From Oenanthe sinensis (taxonomy: Eukaryota; Streptophyta; Magnoliopsida; Apiales; Apiaceae): a DNA stretch of 64,000 bases. Below the pieces are notes generated by a model, which saw only the letters and a list, made by a program, of their open reading frames with translations, had not been told where the DNA came from and searched no databases. The position numbers and the translations under genes are program-made. The stretch lies in assembly GCA_028671895.1 (NCBI GenBank), contig CM053809.1, positions 3,021,501-3,085,500 on the forward strand, read 5' to 3'. Below, one piece after another: positions 47,500 to 57,937 of the stretch. Each line of letters begins with the position of its first letter. The stretch's first letter is position 1.

Positions 47500-47572
47500 A
47501 CTCAAGATTTTGCACTATAAGTATAAAGTACTCCTTATAGCAGGCGGAGAAGCCTTTACAACACTATGTATC
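47500..47572. other. Junction after the truncated gag
   Basis: Retroelement similarity ends here and a tandem array begins shortly after. No feature is recognised. Confidence 0.4.
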
Positions 47573-47869
47573 TATTTTGGACCTTAACTACCCGTTAAAT
47601 CCTCAAAATATAATAGCAAACCTACTTGATTTATCTCGGAGTATAACTTCCCGTTACCTTCTCACAATCAAAGTAGAAACCTCTATAAGCTGGTCTTAGA
47701 ACGTAACTCCCCGTTACCTCTTCATAGGAAAGTAATACCCCTACAAGATGGTCTTAGAGCGTAACTTCCCGTTACATCTTCACATGCAAGTAGTATCCCT
47801 TACAATATTATCTTGGAGCGTAATTTCCCCTTTACCTCCTCAAAGATACGTAAAAATCTCTACGTAGAC
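47573..47869. repeat. Five-copy tandem repeat, period about 59 bp
   Basis: Each unit has TCTTAGAxCGTAACTxCCCG, then TTACCTCTTCA, then AGTAxxACCCCTACAAG. Unit starts are near 47573, 47634, 47694, 47752 and 47811. The middle copies are most alike; the outer two are diverged. Confidence 0.8.
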
Positions 47870-50225
47870 TTTGTTCCTCTACAACAATGTAGGTCTTGGA
47901 TCCGGGTCTTAGGTCTTGGGTCTTTTCTTTTCCTCACAGTGCAAAGACACCCAACTCCTCGTCGGCGTGTGTAGGAGTTGGGTCTTAGAACAAAGATCAC
48001 ATCACTTCACTTTCACCTCACAACAAAGTCTAGACAACAAGTACTACGACTTTTAATTATCCATATTTAAGAAAGAAAGGTGGTCAGAATAGTATATTAC
48101 TGTACTAGACCAAAGAGACAAACAAATATATATAAAATAGCCGAAGTAACAGTATATTTATATGCGAGTCGGGATAAGTCGCTAAAAGACAAGGACGAAC
48201 CATTCAAAAGGGTAAGTCACTTAGTCAAAAGGACGAACCACACGTTGTGTGTTAACATGTATATAAGAAATTCAGTGTGTATGCTAAAGTAAGGTACGGA
48301 AATTAAAGCGTATGAATGCACGAAATTAAAAGCGTATGCTAAAGTAAAGTGCAATATGTAAAGCGTATGATGCAATGCAAGAACGTAAATATATATATAT
48401 ATATATATAAGGTCAAGATATAGACCAACTATATTTGACTTGAATGAGATCAAGTACATTTTCTAACTACTTTATTTATAAGGCCTTAACAATACTACTA
48501 AACTATGGCATTAAAACAATCAAGAATAAACCCACAAATATTCAACGAGTTTACTTCGTTTATATCTCTAAATAATATATGAGATTTATACGAAACATTA
48601 TTACTCAGAATGTGTGTTGGTTTCTTTCACTTTATAATTCAACAAGGAGTATTTATGTTTATGTCGTACCTCGACTCATAAAAACTCAACTCGGAATTGA
48701 AGTGAGTTACCTTAAAAATATCCGAGGAGCCTTTAGTTTCTATCTCTATATGAGATTTATACCATTCGGTTTAAACCCGGAAGAAGAGCTTGGTTTAAAT
48801 ACTAAAACTCAACAAGAAAGCCTTTTGCTTATATCGTATATATATCAACTTATACAACTAGCCTCAACTTAGAATTAAAGTAAATGGCCGTTGTATCTAA
48901 TCCTTAAATAAATCAAGGATATTAACAACTAAATATAGAGTAAGACAAACTACTAACTCTCGTGGTTTACTCTTTATATATACGAGAATAGAAGAGAAGA
49001 TTAAAGTTCATGTATATAAATCGTAAACAAAACCAACTATATATATAAGCTAAAAATCTAAGAAATATATATATATATATATAGCCAAATATTATATATA
49101 TAATATAGACAAGAAATAACTAACTTATGACCCTTGTGCTCTATAGAAAGAGACAACAATATTTCTTACGAAATCAAGTGATACGAGTTAGGATCGGGAA
49201 CAAGAGTTCATGTATACACTTAAAATAAAAGTAAGCAAGGTGTATACAATACTAAACATATACCAACTGATATTATATATATATATATATATATATAATC
49301 TATAGAACCTACTTATAACCCTTGAGATCTAGAAAAAAAATCAAGAAAAAAAGCTAATTTGAAACCTAAAGCACAAAAAAAGGGTCGCCGGAAAATGACC
49401 AGAATATCAACTTTTGGTACAACTCTGGGGGCAACAAAACAAGTCTAGAGGCTGCTAAGATATGGTAACTGGGTAGCCAAAAGATACTTGTGTGGTGTGT
49501 GTGTTATATGATCATGCAAATGTGTTTATAAGCTTGATATAGGTTAGATCTATGGATGAACTAAGCTTACAACTCAAGAACTCTAAGAGATGAAAAGTTT
49601 CTGAACTAGAGAGCTTCTTGGAGGAGAAATTTGTAGCATTTACTTGACTCAAATGGATTGAAGAAATGAGTTGGGGTGGGGGTATTTAAAAATGAAAATT
49701 AGGATTTTGGGTGGGGTAAGAGGGGACAAAAGTTCCTTAAAATAAGGGAAAGGTACATAATTTAAATTTTGTATTCCCTCAGCTATACTAGCCCACTTGT
49801 GTGCATGGAAAAACGTGGTTGGACAACAATTGAAACAAATAAATATGAATAACACGTAACGGAACGATATATTGACGAATATGATATTTTTCAAAACATG
49901 CTCCGCAAATTATGAAAATTTGGGAACCATCTGGAAATATTCTAAGTAGGTCATGGTCAAAATTCTACTCAATTTGGAGTTGACCTTCATTGACTTTTAA
50001 TTGACCGAACAATCAATTACGTATCGAAAATATAGGCCAAAAATAAAAGTCACACAAAAATCATAAAAGATTTCTAAAATTCTTTTTAAATATTCTAATG
50101 ACATTCCCCAAGTTTCAAGTTAATTGGACATCTGTAGCTATTATTTCGAGAAAAGAATCATTTCGTTGTCCCTATAGCCCGAAACAATATTTGATAGCCA
50201 TTTGTCCGAACTTGTCAACGTTTAG
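47870..50225. other. Non-coding repeat-derived DNA with (TA)n tracts
   Basis: An 11-bp perfect inverted repeat ACCCAACTCCT / AGGAGTTGGGT lies at 47949-47959 and 47973-47983. (TA)n runs occur near 48390-48408, 49064-49082 and 49274-49298. Short chance ORFs have no domain. I recognise no gene. Confidence 0.5.
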
Positions 50226-50820
50226 ACTATGACTATAAAGTCCAAGGAATATGTTTGCTTGAATTAAAATGCATGTTATTCCATTCAATAAGACAATTAA
50301 GAGCTTCCGGGATAAAATCTACATTTTACATATAGGTAAGACTATGTTGAAGATAAATTGAACAAATAAATTTAGAAAATATATTAAAAATGTATTCCCT
50401 TGAATACCTTTAAAATAGATACTCTTTTGATTTAATGAAGCATTTTATGTCTCGTAAAAATAGTGTTAAAAATACATTATTTGTTCGTCTTCAATCTTTG
50501 CCTCAAAATATAACATATGTAAACTAGATTTGATTTTACCATGATTTTGATAAATCTTATCTAATTATATGTCGAGATAAAATCATTTTGTTTCGTTTAT
50601 AAAACAGTTTAACTTTCCACTCATTGACTGTCATTTCGAATAACCTAATGGAAGATTACTATGTTAATTAGTAAATTCCTAACCCTAATTTAATTTACAC
50701 TTAGCGTTAAGACAAAATTAATCAAAACCTAATAAAAATGTTGTATCTCACAAAAAAATTTAAATATTATAAAACTTTGTAAATTCTCAAAAAATTATAA
50801 AAAAATTATATTAAATATCA
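50226..50820. repeat. Direct duplication, copy A
   Basis: It starts GACTATGACTATAAAGTCC and matches 50921-51500 over almost its whole length, including AAGGAATATGTTTGCTTGAA and AATCTTATCTAATTATATG-like stretches. Divergence is moderate. It is non-coding. Confidence 0.75.
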
Positions 50821-50920
50821 ATAAAAATATAATATAAAAAAATATTACTTAAATATTAATGAATCCGTATAATTTTATTTTACTTGAAATATATTCAAAC
50901 ATAATATTCCTAAATTTATA

Positions 50921-51500
50921 ATGACTATGAAGTCCAAGGAATATGTTTGCTTGAATTAAAATACATTTTATTTCATTCAATAAGACAGTTAAGGGCTTCC
51001 GAGATAAAATCTACATTTTACATCTAGGCAAGACTATGTTGAAAATAAATTGAACAAATAAATTTAGAAAATATATTAAAAATATATTCCCCTTAATACC
51101 TTTAAAACATACACTCTTTTGATTGAATGAAGCATTTTCCGTCTCGTAAAATCAGTGTAAAAAATACATTATTTGTTGGTCTTCAGTTTTTGACTCAAAA
51201 TATAACATATGTAAACTAAATTTGATTTTATCATTATTTTGATAAATCTTATCTAATGATATGTTGAAAGAAAATCATTTTGTTTCGTTTATAAAATAGT
51301 TTGACTAAGTTTGATTTTTCACTCATTGACTGTCACTTCGAATAACCTAAGTCAGGATTACTATGTTAATTAGTATTTTCCTAACCCTAATTTAATTTAC
51401 ACTTATTGGTAAGACAACATTAATCAAAATCTAATGAAAAAGTTTTATCTCACAATAAATTTTAATATTATAAAACTTTATTAATTCTCAAAAAATTATA
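50921..51500. repeat. Direct duplication, copy B
   Basis: Second copy of 50226-50820, about 695 bases downstream. It is AT-rich with no coding potential. Confidence 0.75.
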
Positions 51501-52372
51501 AAAACTTACGGTTTTATAAAGTTTAACTGAACCATTCAAAATTATATTGATGTCTACTATGATACCAAACTAGAATTACACATTGTTTTGTTTTCAAAAG
51601 AGTACGGGTACCTTACAGTTTTATAAAGTTTAATTTATATTTTTTAAATTTGAATTTATAGTAATTGTATATTATTATAATTATATTCTATATAAATAAT
51701 GTTTAACATAATAGCTGCCTATAAAATTGTTATGATAAAATTGACAATATTGTTTATAAATTAATAATTATATAGTTTGTTGCTAATATTTTATTGTAAA
51801 AGAACATTTTATAGTCATTTGTTATTTCAAGAAATTAATATTACTTTGGTGAATAAATGAGTTTCAAATTCAATTTGTTTTTCATAATAATATAGACTAT
51901 AAATTTTGTCCGAATATCTTTTTTTTTAAGAAATTTTATTTGGATATCTTTTTACATGAAAAGCACATAAAATTAAAATTAATTTAAAAATATATTTTTT
52001 GAAAAAATTTAACCAAAATTAATAATATATATTAAATAATAAAAAAGTTAAAGTTAAATACTAATATATATTAAATTTTAAAGTTTTACATTGTTTAGAA
52101 ATTATGATCAAAATTTGACAAACAATTATTTTATTATTTGTTCAAAAAATAATTCATTCAAAGTTTTAATTATTCACAAAGTTTGATCCAGATTTGTCAA
52201 AATATGCCCTAAATTTTAGTAGTGTCAGTTCATGTGTTCAGGTAAAAATACATTTAGATGAATTTCTTTGTTTTTATTTAACAATTTATTTCCTTAGTAC
52301 TGTGAAAAGAAACCCACTGCAATTCTGTCAAAAAAAAACCCACAGCAATTAACTCACAACACTGAGCTTATG
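51501..52372. other. AT-rich spacer
   Basis: Nothing recognisable: no ORF of note, no RNA gene, no clear element ends. Confidence 0.4.
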
Positions 52373-53110
52373 TATACTATGCTATATTATTAAAAGTTTT
52401 GGTCGTCGGTATGGTAGTGGGTGAAACATAGAAAAGATCTTAGCCGTCCAATTTTAAGTGAACCATAGAAACAATCTTAACCATTGAATTTTAATAAAAT
52501 TTAATTTTAAAAAGAATATAATCATACATACAACTCTAACACCAATAGCCCTCCTTTTATACAACTCATCACAGATAGGATAAATATAATCATACATACA
52601 ACTCTAACACCAATAATCCTCCTTTTATACAACTCATCACAGATAGGATAATATTAGATTATATTTAAATTATATTCTATATTTTTATTTTACGAATCAT
52701 ACTTATTCTATAAATTTTATTTAATATATCATTAAAGTTTATCCTATAATTTTAATTTAATATATCATTATTAAAGTTTATGATAATATTGAAAGTTTGG
52801 TAGTCGGTCGATATTTGGGCCGGATAGTTGATTAATTATTAGGCCTAATTTTAAAATATTAATCTTCTAACTAAAATATCTCACATTAATCTCCTAACTA
52901 AAATACATCTCTATACAAAACAAACAAAAATTATTCTATTAAAATATAAATACAAATAAATTATATAAAAATATATACATATAATATTAAATAAAATTTA
53001 AATTATTATTATACAAATACAAATAAATTCAAATCATTAAAAAATATTAAAATAAAAATATCAAAAAACTAAAAAAATTCATCCGTGCATCGCACGGGAT
53101 ATAAGCTAGT
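52373..53110 (+). mobile_element. Non-autonomous Helitron (about 740 bp)
   Basis: The 3' end is textbook: hairpin CCGTGC-atc-GCACGG (53083-53097), then GATATAAGCTAG followed by T at the insertion site, fitting the CTRR^T rule. The 5' end is less certain and is placed near TATACTATGCTATATTATTA, where similar elements begin. Inside, a 68-bp unit is repeated twice (52515-52651). Related DNA lies at 14790-15136. There is no Rep/helicase gene. Confidence 0.75.
52515..52651. repeat. 68-bp tandem duplication inside the Helitron
   Basis: AATATAATCATACATACAAC starts at 52515 and again at 52583. The two units differ at about two positions, so the duplication is recent. Confidence 0.9.
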
Positions 53111-53446
53111 ATTATATAATTAGGAATGACTAAATTAATCAAAATAATTAATCAAAATAGTATGTTGATTTTTATTGATACTAATATAACACAGTATATA
53201 GAAAAAGACGAAGAGTACTGATAGAAAACTACATTTTACTATGATATAAAATTCTGAATACATAATCTTATTTTTATATATTAGTAGAGTTTGATAACTA
53301 CTCTTAAAAATAGAACTTTCAATATTTATCGCTACTAAACTAGTTCTATTTATTTTCAATCTTTCAACTAATTATACTTATCCTACTAACAAATACCTAA
53401 TAATTTAAATAATATAAAAACAATTCAAATGACTTTGTGGCTCGTT
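53111..53446. other. AT-rich spacer
   Basis: Only a chance minus-strand ORF (53135-53359) with no domain. No repeat ends seen. Confidence 0.4.
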
Positions 53447-53645
53447 TGGGAACATCGATTTCATTTGAAATTCTGGATTTGATCAAATTATATGTTTGGA
53501 TAATCATAAGAATTTGGATTCGGATTTCATTTGAATTTCAAGAAATTCAAATATTAGTATAAATATGAGAATTTAAAATAAGAACTGAAATCCTATCATT
53601 TGAAATCCATAATTTGAAATGAAATCAAGGTTCTCAAATACAATC
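53447..53645. mobile_element. MITE of the TTTCATTTGAAAT family
   Basis: The left end GTTTGGGAACATCGATTTC pairs with the reverse complement of the right end, TATTTGAGAACCTTGATTTC, giving inverted repeats of about 35 bp. The same family occurs at 15873-16085. Confidence 0.7.
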
Positions 53646-53689
53646 TTGAATTATTCATAACATAGTAATTGGACTAACAAGGTGTTTGT

Positions 53690-54250
53690 GTAAGTTTGAA
53701 ATTTAAAACTTAAATGATTTTTAATTTTAATTTAAAAATTGTATGTTTGTGTAATAAGTTAAAAAGTAATTTAAAGTTCAAAAAAATAGCTTAAAATTAA
53801 AAGTTGTTAAAAAGTACTTTTTTGGATTTTTTTTATTTTTTTATAATTGTATTCAATAAAAATTAATATAATCATTCACATGTATAATTTTTAAATTTTA
53901 TTTTATTTTTATATCTTTAACGACTTATTTAAAACAATAAACTTACCCAAACACATATCAACTTAAAGTTTTTATTTTCAAAAAATGATTTAAAGTTCAA
54001 AAAAATAGCTTAAAATTAAAAGTTGTTAAAAAGTACTTTTTTGGATATTTTTTTATTTTTTTATAATTGTATTCAATAAAAATTAATATAATCATTCACA
54101 TGTATAATTTTTAAATTTTATTTTATTTTTATATCTTTAACGACTTATTTAAAACAATAAACTTACCCAAACACATATCAACTTAAAGTTTTTATTTTCC
54201 ACTTTTAACTTTAAGTAACTTTAAATTATAAGTAATATTTTTTTAAATTT
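53690..54250. mobile_element. MITE with internal 219-bp tandem duplication
   Basis: The ends show GGTGTTTGTGTAAGTTT and, on the minus strand near 54180, ATGTGTTTGGGTAAGTTT. The segment starting TTTAAAGTTCAAAAAAATAG at 53770 repeats at 53989 almost unchanged (period 219). Confidence 0.65.
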
Positions 54251-54269
54251 ATCCAAAAGGACTTTAAAG

Positions 54270-54486
54270 CCCATTTAGAATTCCTTAAAATAAGAAATAA
54301 GTTACTTATTTAAAAAATACATATTTTCATACATTTTTTAAAGATAAATACTTATTTTAGAATTTTAGACCAAATCTTATTTTTTTAAAAAATAAATTAC
54401 TTATCTTTAGAAAGATACATATATACTCACGTTTTCTGTAAATAAATTACTTATTTTCAGAAACAAGAAAAAGGCAAACGGGCACA
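54270..54486. mobile_element. MITE related to the one at 3304-3476
   Basis: The left end GCCCATTTAGAATTCCTTAA and the reverse complement of the right end (GCCCGTTTGCCTTTTTCTTG), each followed by an AAATAAGTxA motif, form imperfect inverted repeats. The interior has AAATTACTTAT blocks also seen in the 3304 element. Confidence 0.65.
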
Positions 54487-54949
54487 TATATCAGAATGTA
54501 AAATATTACAATTGCCTGCCATATTCATTTTACTTTTGGACAAAAACATAAGCAGAGTTTCAAGCCACAGATCAGAGATGTACATATAGATATGACTTTG
54601 TAGTGATATAAAAGTAACAACTAGTAGACATCCAAACTCTGCCTCTTACTAAAGCACCGCAGGCCACTTCCTTCTGCATCATCTGCTAATTGTGTGCCGC
54701 TGTAAATTGTCAACATCATTGAGCTACAGGCCCACCAAAATAAGTTTTCATGTTCCCACTTTATCGAGAAACCAGGCAACATTAGCACCTATATTTAACT
54801 GATAGATATTAGTACCAGAAGAAGACCGATCAATGTATCAAACAGAAGAAACGACAGTATAATATAGTAACCAGAAGAGACAAGTGAATGGGCTTAGAAT
54901 AGCAAAAAAATAAAAAAAGACAAGCTTCACATACCATCTAACAATTAAC
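54487..54949 (-). other. 3' flank of the F-box/LRR gene
   Basis: This stretch presumably contains the 3' UTR of the F-box gene on the minus strand. It is less AT-rich than the MITEs beside it. No other feature is seen. Confidence 0.45.
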
Positions 54950-57324
54950 TTAGTAAGAATTAGTGTCACTGCCACCAGATTCATTATAATCATAGTCATC
55001 ATTACGATAATCATAAGTGTCACTGCCACCAGAATATCCATTACAATCATAGTCATCCTCATAATAATCATAAGTGTCCCTGCCACCAGAATATTCATTA
55101 TAATCATAGTCATCAGAGACAATATCAGCATAAAATCTTTCAGAAAGATCATCGTTACTTGAAGAGTCTAAATCATATATATCATCTAGTCCACAGCCCA
55201 CAGTGGAGTCATATGGGAGCCTGAGATAACTCATCTGCTGATATAGCCTTCTTAGTAGACCAGGTCCAAGTTTAGTAGCTCCGAAACAACGCCTTATATC
55301 AAGAGATTCAAGAAGAGAACAGTTATCAATAATGGCCCACAAGCCATAACTTGTAATCCTATTACCAAGGAGTTGCAGATGGCATAGTCCAGGCATGCTT
55401 TCTGCAATAGCTTTAGCATTCTTATCATACGGAAAATATATTCCTCTGTTACCATGGTAGTTTAATCTGAATGTTTTCAGCTGAGGGCAACAACGCCCTA
55501 TAGCTTGAATAGCTTGCTTAGTTATGCAAATGCAGTCAAGATGAAGTTCATCTAACAATGTAAGTGATTTAACCATTTCACTCAACCCTTCAGGCGTAAT
55601 GTTACAAGATGCAAGATTTAAACATCTCAGTTGACTTGATCTGCGAACATGTTGAAAAGGAAGGTGATAAAAGTCAGCATCTACTTGTGACCAGCACACA
55701 GTCACACACACACATCATATATGTCATGTCTATCTGGTTATTGCAAATAACAGATAAAATGCTTGCACTGCAGAATCCAAAATTGATCATTTATATTTCA
55801 GAGAGATGATTTGTCGCATATAGTCATGGCAATTGCATCAGATATCAAAAACATAATAGTAAAACTACATATTGCAAGTGCAGTAAGTCAGCATCTACTT
55901 GTGACCATCACACAGTCACACACACACATCATATATGTCATGTCTATCTGGTTATTGCAAATAACAGATGAAATGCTTGCACTGCAGAATCCAAAATTGA
56001 TCATATATATTTCAGAGAGATGATTTGTCGCATATAGTCATGGCAATTGCATCAGATATCAAAAAAATATATAGTAAAACTACATACTGCAAGTGCAGTA
56101 TATATATTGTTACTGAGAATCAAATGCAAGAGGAGCAAAACTCAGTGAAAGCAAAAGAGAAGAAGAGAGCCACTTTAAGTAATAAAATTAGTTTGTTTGG
56201 CACTTTTTCCGTATGGTAGTTTGGTTTACAGAATTTTTTTTAGTATATTAACCTTTACCAGCCTTCTGAGTTTTGGCAATTGTTGGGAGAATCGTGGATA
56301 TATTTTAAACCATGCTGACATGTCCTAATCCTTGCTCTCCGTCTTTGATCTCTTATTTACCTCCTTAAAAGATGACATGTCTTAATTCTCACTCTCTCTT
56401 TCACCAATCTCTCTTGTACATGTTTAGAGAGATCGGTGAAAGAAATAGCAATTACAAGAAAATACAAGTACAGAACGCAATGGAAGGTTGGAACATGGGA
56501 TGCATAGAGTCTGCAAGTTCCATTAATGAATCAAGGCAATTTATAAAGCATGCTAATCCTTATGTTATAAAATGAAACCATCATTCAAATTACATATAAC
56601 TAAGCATTGTTTAGAAAGTTTAATAACAATCAGTATTCATAAATGTTGTTCTGAAAATCGGTGATTAATCGATTAATCCCTGTTCGCTTATCGAACTGAT
56701 TAAATTCTTGGTTATCCAATTAATTAATCCGATTAATCCCAATTTATCCGATTAATCCATGTTCGTACCTCCGCTGACTAAGTCCAATTCGCGTTTTTTA
56801 AACACTGTCCATAAATCATAATTCAAGAGAAACACTTAATTTGTCACTAGATAAGTAAATATTATAAAAGATCTTGCAAAAATAAATCCATACGATGAAT
56901 TCTCTACAAGGCTTTAAATAAAGAGCATTTTTTAAAAATTAAATCCATTTGAACAAAATTTTCGACAAATAGACATATAGCCATACCTGTTGGAAATATA
57001 TTTGAGAAGATAATCATCTGCAAAATAACTAATACTAAACTCGATCATTTGTCCACGACTCAACTCCACAGCTTGTCGAGCTATATAAGCAACATTAAAG
57101 TTAATTTTACACGGGTCACCCGTAAACCATAAATCCACGACCCGATACATGGCCGGGTCGGAGCAGATATGACGCCATGTTTTACAAACTTTTCGAGCAC
57201 TTAAAAGCTTATCAACAGAACTTAAACGTTTTAGAATCAACACCGTCAGCTCTATCGGAAGTTCCTGCAATTTCCGACTCCTATTTGCCGGCGATGGCTG
57301 GATGCGAATTGAGTTGGACGTCAT
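54950..57324 (-). CDS. F-box/LRR protein, SKIP19/FBL23-like, two exons
   Basis: Exons 57324..56987 and 55640..54950 (minus) join AG|A across a GT..AG intron to give 342 codons plus stop. The F-box is near residues 18-60 (LQELPIELTVLILKRLSSVD, then VCKTWRHICSDP), followed by QLIEFSISYF-like sequence and leucine-rich repeats (LRCLNLASCNITPEGLSEM, LDELHLDCICITKQAI, CCPQLKTFRL, LESLDIRRC). F-box proteins of this type bind SKP1 in SCF ubiquitin ligases and use LRRs to choose substrates; the target is unknown. The last ~55 residues are a 2.5-copy DDYDYN-YSGGSDTYDY repeat, very rich in Asp and Tyr. The exon-2 start was set by the GTTCGCAG acceptor and fits the family, whose text continues ISNRSSQL. 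The gene appears intact. Confidence 0.88.
54953..55118 (-). repeat. 57-bp coding repeat for the Asp/Tyr-rich tail
   Basis: Two and a half units encode DDYDYNEYSGGRDTYDYYE, DDYDCNGYSGGSDTYDYRN and DDYDYNESGGSDTNSY. The units stay in frame, so copy-number change would lengthen or shorten the tail without a frameshift. Confidence 0.85.
55671..56098. repeat. 214-bp tandem duplication in the F-box gene intron
   Basis: AAGTCAGCATCTACTTGTGA begins at 55671 and again at 55885. The two copies are nearly identical up to CAAGTGCAGT, with only a few differences. The duplicated unit starts about 30 bases inside the intron from its acceptor and includes a CACACACA tract. Paired small + strand ORFs here are by-products. 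Confidence 0.9.
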
Positions 57325-57368
57325 TCGCCGGGGGTGTTAGGGTTTGAAATGTTAATTGGGGGAATTAG

Positions 57369-57377
57369 TTTTATAAA
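57369..57377 (-). promoter_or_regulatory. Candidate TATA box of the F-box gene
   Basis: TTTATAAAA on the minus strand lies about 45 bases before the ATG. A normal TATA-to-start distance would leave a very short leader containing AAACCCTAAC, so the real start may differ. Confidence 0.35.
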
Positions 57378-57591
57378 TGGTGGAAAACTTTCGGTAATTA
57401 CCAAGTAAGTGTAAAGTGCTTATACTCTCTCTTGTCCCGATTCTTAGTTCGACTCTGGCTCATAACAAAATTTGTCAGAATATATACTCATTTATAAAGT
57501 TATTATATATATATATATATGTATATACACACTACCTCCCTCCCATTTTATCGAAAACATTGAAATTGTCGAAAACTCTTGGTAAATACTA

Positions 57592-57935
57592 CTTTCTCCG
57601 TCTCATTTAATTGTTTCCGATATTAAAAAAATATATATGATAATGATGAAAAGTGAGGATAGTGGGTGAAGTGGTGGAACCAATCAATATTTAATATAGT
57701 GCTTATATGAATCTTTTTAAATCATAGAGGCTTATTTGCTGCTACGCCTAAACCACGAGGGGTTTTTTGTTCCTTAACCTTTAATATATAAAGTGAGTAT
57801 AGTGGAGGAAAATAATGGATGTAGTTGATTTTGATATTATAAAATTTTACTTTTTTTGATAAGTTTTGAAATCTAAAAAATTGGAAGGGACATCCTAAAA
57901 AGAAAAGTGTAAAAATATGGATGGGACATAGGGAG
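57592..57935. mobile_element. Stowaway-like MITE (344 bp)
   Basis: The left end CTTTCTCCGTCTCATTTAAT and the reverse complement of the right end CTCCCTATGTCCCATCCA match the Stowaway consensus. TA flanks both sides (57590-57591 and 57936-57937). A partial related start, CTCCCTCCCATTTTATCG, lies just before it at about 57536. Confidence 0.7.
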
Positions 57936-57937
57936 TA

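Noticed and set aside
55609..56219. Three overlapping + strand ORFs with shared text
   Set aside because: They arise from the 214-bp duplication in the F-box gene intron and run opposite to the gene.
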